Shown here: piece by piece, positions 51,551-57,186 of the stretch
Position numbering within the stretch: position 1 is the first letter of the stretch
Layout of the letters: each line of letters begins with the position of its first letter
Assembly (NCBI RefSeq): GCF_001544535.1
Contig: NZ_FCON02000045.1
Coordinates: 1 to 57,186 of the forward strand
Source: Caballeronia choica
GTDB lineage: Bacteria; Pseudomonadota; Gammaproteobacteria; Burkholderiales; Burkholderiaceae
Reading direction: 5' to 3'
Length of the DNA stretch: 57,186 nt
The notes under the pieces: generated by a model
What the model was told of the DNA's origin: nothing
What the model saw: only the letters and a program-made list of their open reading frames with translations
Database searches by the model: none
Program-made: the position numbers and the translations under genes

Positions 51551-52849
51551 TCAGCCGTGCCGCAAGCAGAACGCCGATGCCGGCGGCGTGCCCGTGCCCG
51601 CGCGCAGGTGCTGGTCGGGCGCGAGGCGCGTCATCAACTCGACAAAGCTCGCGACGCTCGCCGTTCTCAGCGGGTAGTAACGCACCTGATGCCGATCGCA
51701 GACGCGCTTGAGCATGTTCATCGAGTCGTGGTCGATGCAATCCACGGGGAAGACGACGAGGTCCGCGCCCGGCAGCGCCGCGGCGAGCAGACCCTTGCGG
51801 TCCTCGACGCCGCCATCGTGCACGATGAACTCGCCGCCCGCCGACGCCACCAGTCCCTTGAGCGCGGCGTTCGACCCCGGCCTGCCGCCGACATAGACGA
51901 TCCTCTGCCCGGCGATCCACGCGTAGTCGCTTCGCTGCGTTTCGGGCCGATCCGACTGCGCCGTCATCGCGCGTTCGAGCGCCCGGCATTCGGCCTGCAT
52001 GATCTTCTGCAGCGCATGCGCTTCGTCGAGGCTGGCGCGCAGCGCCTGCGCGCTTTCCTGCTCGTGGATCGCGCGCTGTTCGGCCGCTTCGCGGCGGCTC
52101 GTATGCAGCGCGACACGCCGCTCGCAATCGTCGAGCTTTTCTCTTAGCTGCAACACTTCGGCATCGACATCGGTTTCATGCGCGCGCGAGGAAACCTGCA
52201 CGACTTGCTCCGTCAAGTGGCGCAACGCGGCATCGCGCTGAACGGCCATTTCCTGCAAGCGGCCTTGCTGACGCTCGACCTTGTCCTTCAGCGCCGCGTT
52301 CTCCTTTTCCAGCGCGACCAGCCGCCGGATGTCCGCGCGATTCGCCGCGCCAACCAGATGCGAAAGCATGTGCAAGTCGCCGAACGCCGCCTGCCGTACT
52401 TCGATCGTCGCTTGCGGATGCGTCATCAGCGCCCAGTACGCGGGCGAGACGTCGCCGTTCTTGCGCGCCTCGTCCCATAGGGCCAGCACGGCCTCCGGGT
52501 CGCGCGCCTGGTCGAAGCGGCGAATCGCGCCGGCGTAGCGTTCGTCGAGCGCCTTGTGCAGCGCCTTGCTGCCGGGACCGTCGGCCATCGCGAGTTCGAC
52601 GGCCGTGTGGTGAATCTCCAGGTCGCTTGCGTGCTGGCGGTCGATGTCGGCGAACTTCGGCACGAGCTTCCTCAGTTCGCTCGTGGTGAGGCATGTGCCG
52701 ATGATCGAGCAATGCAGGTGCGAGTCGAGTTCGGCGAGACGCACGCGCCGCCGCAACGCCCGAAGCGACGCTTGCGCCGGCTGACAACACGTGTCGGCGG
52801 GATTCACGCTCAGTGAGCGGGCCAGGCGAAACGGCGGAGTTTCCATCAT
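51551..52849 (-). CDS. DUF2325 protein with coiled coil
   Basis: 432 aa. The N-terminal domain contains LHCSIIGTCLTTSELRKLV (H46, C47 and C53 may bind a metal or cluster). Residues about 175-300 are a long coiled coil (LEKENAALKDKVERQQGRLQ). Residues about 315-410 are a DUF2325 domain (RIVYVGGRPGSNAALKGLV; ADLVVFPVDCIDHDSMNMLK). DUF2325 proteins are often found with nif or anaerobic genes, and no activity is settled. It is 15 bases downstream of the frameshifted gene, whose promoter carries a ModE-like box, so both are probably under Mo control. Confidence 0.85.
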   Translation of the reverse strand: MMETPPFRLARSLSVNPADTCCQPAQASLRALRRRVRLAELDSHLHCSIIGTCLTTSELRKLVPKFADIDRQHASDLEIHHTAVELAMADGPGSKALHKALDERYAGAIRRFDQARDPEAVLALWDEARKNGDVSPAYWALMTHPQATIEVRQAAFGDLHMLSHLVGAANRADIRRLVALEKENAALKDKVERQQGRLQEMAVQRDAALRHLTEQVVQVSSRAHETDVDAEVLQLREKLDDCERRVALHTSRREAAEQRAIHEQESAQALRASLDEAHALQKIMQAECRALERAMTAQSDRPETQRSDYAWIAGQRIVYVGGRPGSNAALKGLVASAGGEFIVHDGGVEDRKGLLAAALPGADLVVFPVDCIDHDSMNMLKRVCDRHQVRYYPLRTASVASFVELMTRLAPDQHLRAGTGTPPASAFCLRHG

Positions 52850-52864
52850 GATCGAGGATCCGGG

Positions 52865-53375
52865 CTAGTCCAGATACGCGCTGGCGCGAGCGGTGCGCGA
52901 ATGCGCCTCCAGGACGTGCTCCACGCACAGTCCGACGAACATTGCGTCCAGCCGTTCAAGCATCGACGCAGCCGTGGAGAGCGCGGTCGTATCGTCGCCC
53001 GAAGCGCTCGAGAAGATCACGTTGCGCTGGCGTTCTGCCGAGCGCGCCTCGTCGATTGCTTGCGCCAAGCTCGTTAATGCGACCGAAGCTGGCCGCTCTT
53101 GCGTGCTGTTCGAGCGACGTCAACAATTCATCGAACGAACGTGACGCGAGTGCGTCGGCCGGGAAAGGTTCGCCCAGCGCATCGGCGAGCATCGAGAGAA
53201 AGCGGCGCACACTGTCCCGCAGCCTCCGGTCGGCATCGACGATGGCGCTGATCAGTTCGTTCCGCTCGCGGTCTGGCGTCGTCTTCAGGGCGACGATCGT
53301 TGCGGAGTAGTCGCGCTGTGTTGGACCGCCGGCTTTGGCCCGGTCCGGCACGATGGTTCGATTCCGCATCGGCAT
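52865..53375 (-). pseudogene. Helical protein of unknown function, apparent +1 frameshift
   Basis: The first part reads from ATG 53375 (or 53369): RTIVPDRAKAGGPTQRDYSA ... SFDELLTSLEQHARAASFGRINEL. The second part continues in the +1 frame from about 53067: AQAIDEARSAERQRNVIFSS ... EHVLEAHSRTARASAYLD, ending at 52865. Joined at CTT-G-GCG the product is 169 aa and one continuous helical protein; without the shift the first frame ends in a low-quality Arg-rich tail. It may be a sequencing error, a real mutation or programmed frameshifting. No family recognised. It sits directly upstream of the DUF2325 gene. Confidence 0.6.
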
Positions 53376-53409
53376 TGCTTTGCTGCGCTCCAGTCGGTCG
53401 ATTGCACCT

Positions 53410-53435
53410 CCGTAATATACGACAGAATATAACGG
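53410..53435. promoter_or_regulatory. ModE-operator-like inverted repeat 2
   Basis: CCGTAATAT (53410-53418), 8-base spacer, ATATAACGG (53427-53435). On the minus strand the first half-site is CCGTTATAT, identical to the E. coli half-site core. It lies 34 bases upstream of the frameshifted gene and DUF2325 operon, in promoter position. Confidence 0.75.
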
Positions 53436-53576
53436 ATGCCAACGAGGAGGCCGCGGTGGGGGACGAGGGGCGTAGTCAGCGCCCAACCCCAGGGCCAGCG
53501 GCAAGATGCAATAACAACGCGCCTTGCACCGGCTTCGCTATCATCGTGAGTCGGGCAACCTGCAAGGAACATCGTC

Positions 53577-53948
53577 ATGGATCAGACGGAAACACGAGGC
53601 GAATTCGACGCACTGCGAGCACTCGTGCGCCAGTTCGTCGGCGAGCGCGAGTGGGAGCGCTTTCATACGCCGAAGAATCTGGCGACCGCGATCAGCGTCG
53701 AAGCGAGCGAATTGCTCGAACCTTTTCAGTGGCTCGTGTCGGGCGGCAAGGACGAGATCGACGACGAAAAGCTGACCGCGATCCGCCATGAGATGGCCGA
53801 TGTCCTTGCCTACCTCGTTCTGCTCGCGGACAAGCTCGACGTCGACTTGTATCGCGCGGTGCTCGAAAAGATGGAGCTGAACCGCGCGAAGTATCCCGTG
53901 CACAAGGTTCGGGGCGACGCGCGAAAGTACTCCGACTACGAGGACTAG
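53577..53948 (+). CDS. MazG-like nucleotide pyrophosphohydrolase
   Basis: 123 aa. All-alpha NTP pyrophosphohydrolase fold with the metal-binding pattern EASELLEPFQW ... DEIDDEKLTAIRHEMADVLAYLVLLADKLDVD (given in pieces); acidic residues EXXE and EXXD are in place. Related to RS21-C6/MazG proteins that hydrolyse (d)NTPs, often non-canonical ones. The terminal KYPVHKVRG is typical. Ribosome site AAGGAACATCGTC before ATG. Divergent from the DUF2325 operon with 200 bases between. Confidence 0.9.
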   Translation: MDQTETRGEFDALRALVRQFVGEREWERFHTPKNLATAISVEASELLEPFQWLVSGGKDEIDDEKLTAIRHEMADVLAYLVLLADKLDVDLYRAVLEKMELNRAKYPVHKVRGDARKYSDYED

Positions 53949-54054
53949 CCGCCGGTCGGGAAAAACGCGATGGCGCTTTCATCGCGCGAACCGCTAAGCT
54001 GCTGCGGCAACGACAACCGGCGCCCCGCACACGCCGCCCAAAAAGGAATCGCCG

Positions 54055-55221
<1,167 letters not shown>

Positions 55222-55265
55222 CGTGCGCGCCTTCGCGGAAATCAGTCCCTTACCGCACTACTGCA

Positions 55266-55526
55266 CTACTGCACGACGCCGATTCCCGCCTGCCGCGCCC
55301 GCTGCTCCGCAACGATGCGGCCGGCGCGCTGCGCGTTGTCGGGATACTCCCACCAATTGTTCGGATCGTAGCCGGCGGCGAGCCAGGCGATCAGGTCGGC
55401 CTTGACTTCGGCGCGAGTCTTGGGCGCCGACGGGTCGCCGTAGCGCGAGGACGGTTGCGCAAACGCCGACGCAACGCACGACGCCCCGAAGAGCGCACCG
55501 ATCAGGATGCAGGAGAGTTGTTTCAT
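55266..55526 (-). CDS. DUF4148 secreted small protein
   Basis: 86 aa. Cleavable signal peptide (MKQLSCILIGALFGASCVASAFAQ). The mature 60 residues contain KTRAEVKADLIAWLAAGYDPNNWWEYPDNAQ, the DUF4148 pattern (RxxVxAxLxxxExAGYDP) common in Burkholderiaceae. It is periplasmic and its function is unknown. It faces the end of the acyl-CoA dehydrogenase gene with a 44-base gap that contains an ACTACTGC tandem repeat. Confidence 0.85.
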   Translation of the reverse strand: MKQLSCILIGALFGASCVASAFAQPSSRYGDPSAPKTRAEVKADLIAWLAAGYDPNNWWEYPDNAQRAGRIVAEQRARQAGIGVVQ

Positions 55527-55782
55527 GGCGGGAACCTCGAACCGTCAGGGAGACGGCCCTTTTATTCTAGGCGACGGATCGAAAGAGGCGAGGCGCGTTC
55601 GAACCGCGGAGCGCCCTTCAAGAGGAACCGAAAAGCCGCCGACGCGAAACCCCGGCCGCACGCCGATCCGTCCTATACTCGTCGTCCCGTTAGCGGGAAA
55701 ATCAGACAAGATATCGGCCCGGCATCGACGCGCCGTTCAAAACAATCAGACGACAAGACGACAAAACGACAGGGGCGTGGTC

Positions 55783-56817
55783 ATGAGCACGTTGCGGGTT
55801 GCCTCCGACAGCTTCGCGGAATTCGACGACCTGAATGCGGTCCTCGACGCGGGCCGCGCGTGGTTCGTGCGCCGCACGGTGGGCGAAGTACGCGCCGGCG
55901 CGCACTGTTTCCCGATCGTCACCGCGACGCTCGGCTCGGCCGACCCCGAAGCGCCCGCGATCGGCTTTTTCGGCGGCGTGCACGGGCTGGAGCGCATCGG
56001 CACGCAACTGATCCTCGACTACATGCGCGCGCTGTTGCGCCGCCTCGAATGGGACGATCTTCTCAGCGAACAGTTGCGCGCGATCCGGCTCGTCTTCATG
56101 CCGATCGTCAATCCCGGCGGCATGTGGGCTCGCACGCGTTCGAACCCCAACGGCGTCGACCTGATGCGCAACGCGCCGCAAAGCGCCGAAGGGCGCGTGC
56201 CGTTTCTCGCGGGCGGGCAGCGCATCGGTCCCTGGCTGCCGTGGTATCGCGGCAGCGGCGAAGGGTCGATGGAAGTGGAGAGCGCGGCGCTGCTCTCGGT
56301 GGTCGAGGAGGAACTGATCTCGCGGCCGCTCAGTTTCGCGATCGACTGCCATTCCGGCTTCGGCTGGGACGACAGCATCTGGTTTCCCTACGCGCGCACC
56401 GAGCGCCAGATGCCGCATCTCGCCGAGATGTTCCTGCTGAAGACGATGTTCGAGCAGTCGTGTCCGCATCACGGCTACGCATTCGAGCCGCAGAGCCACC
56501 AGTATCTGTTGCACGGCGACCTGTGGGACTGCGCGTACGACCGGTCGCGCGCGCCGAACATCTTCCTGCCGATGACGCTCGAACTCGGCTCGTGGCGCTG
56601 GATCAGGAAGAATCCGCCGCAGCTTTTCTCGCGCCTCGGCATCTACAACCCGATCAAGGCGCATCGCACGCGGCGCGTGCTGCGCCGGCATCCGAACTTC
56701 TTCGACTTCCTCACGCGCGCGGCGTTTTCGTCGCATCGATGGCTGCCGCGCGGTGAATTCCGTCAGCAGGTCATGCAGCAAGCAGCCGAGCACTGGTGGC
56801 GCAAGAGCGCGCGATGA
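55783..56817 (+). CDS. M14-type zinc carboxypeptidase-like protein (DUF2817-like)
   Basis: 344 aa. The zinc site has HGLE (H67 and E70) and a later IDCHSGFG (H190), the order of M14 peptidases. NPGGMWARTRSNPNGVDLMRN matches the substrate-binding Arg/Asn region. No signal peptide, so it is cytoplasmic. It may hydrolyse a peptide or amide side chain. AGGGG about ten bases before ATG. The stop overlaps the alpha/beta hydrolase start as ATGA, so the two are translated together and probably act in one pathway. Confidence 0.82.
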   Translation: MSTLRVASDSFAEFDDLNAVLDAGRAWFVRRTVGEVRAGAHCFPIVTATLGSADPEAPAIGFFGGVHGLERIGTQLILDYMRALLRRLEWDDLLSEQLRAIRLVFMPIVNPGGMWARTRSNPNGVDLMRNAPQSAEGRVPFLAGGQRIGPWLPWYRGSGEGSMEVESAALLSVVEEELISRPLSFAIDCHSGFGWDDSIWFPYARTERQMPHLAEMFLLKTMFEQSCPHHGYAFEPQSHQYLLHGDLWDCAYDRSRAPNIFLPMTLELGSWRWIRKNPPQLFSRLGIYNPIKAHRTRRVLRRHPNFFDFLTRAAFSSHRWLPRGEFRQQVMQQAAEHWWRKSAR

Positions 56818-57186
56818 GCCAGTGGATCCTGCTGCGTGGCCTGACACGCGAGGCGCGGCACTGGGGTGCGTTTCCCGAAAGCTTTGAGGCCGCGACCGGT
56901 GGCGAGCGCGGCGTCACGCTCATCGACCTGCCCGGCAACGGCGCCGAACGGAGCGAACCCGCGCCGCCCGATGTAGCCGGCATGGCCGCGTTCGTCCGCG
57001 CCCGGGCGGCCGCGCTCGGGATCGAAGGGCCGTATCGGCTGCTGGCGATGTCGCTCGGCGCGATGGTCGCGACCGAGTGGGCGGCGCGCCATCCCGACGA
57101 CATCGAGCGCCTCGTGCTCATCAACACGAGCATGCGGCCGTATGCGCGCATGGCCGAGCGCCTGCGGCCGGCGGCGTGGCCGGCGC
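56814..57186 (+). CDS. Alpha/beta hydrolase, 5' part only
   Basis: Starts ATG at 56814 inside the ATGA overlap with the peptidase gene and runs off the window at 57186 (124 codons seen). Features: SQWILLRGLTREARHWGAF with the oxyanion-side strand, LIDLPGNGAERSE, and the nucleophile elbow AMSLGAM (Ser within a GxSxG variant with Ala first), then PDDIERLVLINTSMRPYARM. Substrate unknown. Its catalytic Asp and His should lie beyond the window. Confidence 0.85.
   Translation, partial: MSQWILLRGLTREARHWGAFPESFEAATGGERGVTLIDLPGNGAERSEPAPPDVAGMAAFVRARAAALGIEGPYRLLAMSLGAMVATEWAARHPDDIERLVLINTSMRPYARMAERLRPAAWPA

Overview
The window is high-GC DNA with dense coding on both strands, and its gene content and protein style point to a Burkholderiaceae genome, most likely Caballeronia or Paraburkholderia. 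Supporting signs are a phasin, a DUF4148 protein, a Porin_4 porin, a monomeric NADP-isocitrate dehydrogenase, PolB with a TTG start and a DedA/PAP2/LssY fusion. This assignment rests on protein-family recognition, not on a database search. No rRNA, tRNA, CRISPR array, integrase or transposase was seen.

Layout. 1-585: truncated copy of a palindromic interspersed repeat. 586-8770: DUF4410 lipoprotein, polytopic membrane protein, DUF1428 protein, two DedA-family membrane proteins, a methyltransferase and a GFA-fold protein. 8.9-17.4 kb: AraC regulator, a repetitive secreted protein with 57-bp tandem repeats, DUF427 protein, PolB, PanE-like reductase, NudC and a phasin. 17.4-26.1 kb: receiver-only response regulator, AhpD-like enzyme, NhaR-type regulator, zinc-ribbon and CBS proteins, then a CaiB / acyl-CoA dehydrogenase / NCS1 permease operon with a divergent LysR gene, and a DUF1488 protein. 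26.2-38.5 kb: more repeat copies, a superinfection-immunity-like membrane protein, NDH-2, monomeric isocitrate dehydrogenase, SnoaL-like protein, beta-carbonic anhydrase, GNAT, a remnant of a nitronate monooxygenase, an orphan TAXI protein, LysR/SDR, and a complete 702-bp palindromic element.

38.5-44.0 kb holds a two-component system (sensor and OmpR-type regulator, 4-base overlap) divergent from msrB-dipZ-msrA. The order suggests an envelope methionine-sulfoxide repair module in which DipZ passes electrons outward to the two reductases. 44.1-46.9 kb encodes two lipoproteins, a metallo-beta-lactamase-fold hydrolase and a PBP4-type DD-peptidase.

47.1-53.4 kb is the most interesting part. A tandem-Mop molbindin, a small molybdopterin-oxidoreductase-domain protein overlapping a NifQ-like protein, a porin, a ModE protein consisting only of the DNA-binding domain, and a DUF2325 operon are interspersed with three ModE-operator-like inverted repeats. 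Each repeat has 8-9 base half-sites and exactly 8 bases of spacer. The ModE DNA-binding part (127 aa) and the free molbindin (139 aa) together equal the length of E. coli ModE, which suggests a split molybdate sensor controlling a local regulon. The first gene of the DUF2325 operon appears to carry a +1 frameshift.

53.5-57.2 kb: MazG-like pyrophosphohydrolase, ACAD10/11-like dehydrogenase, DUF4148 protein, M14-like peptidase and the start of an alpha/beta hydrolase that runs off the end of the window.
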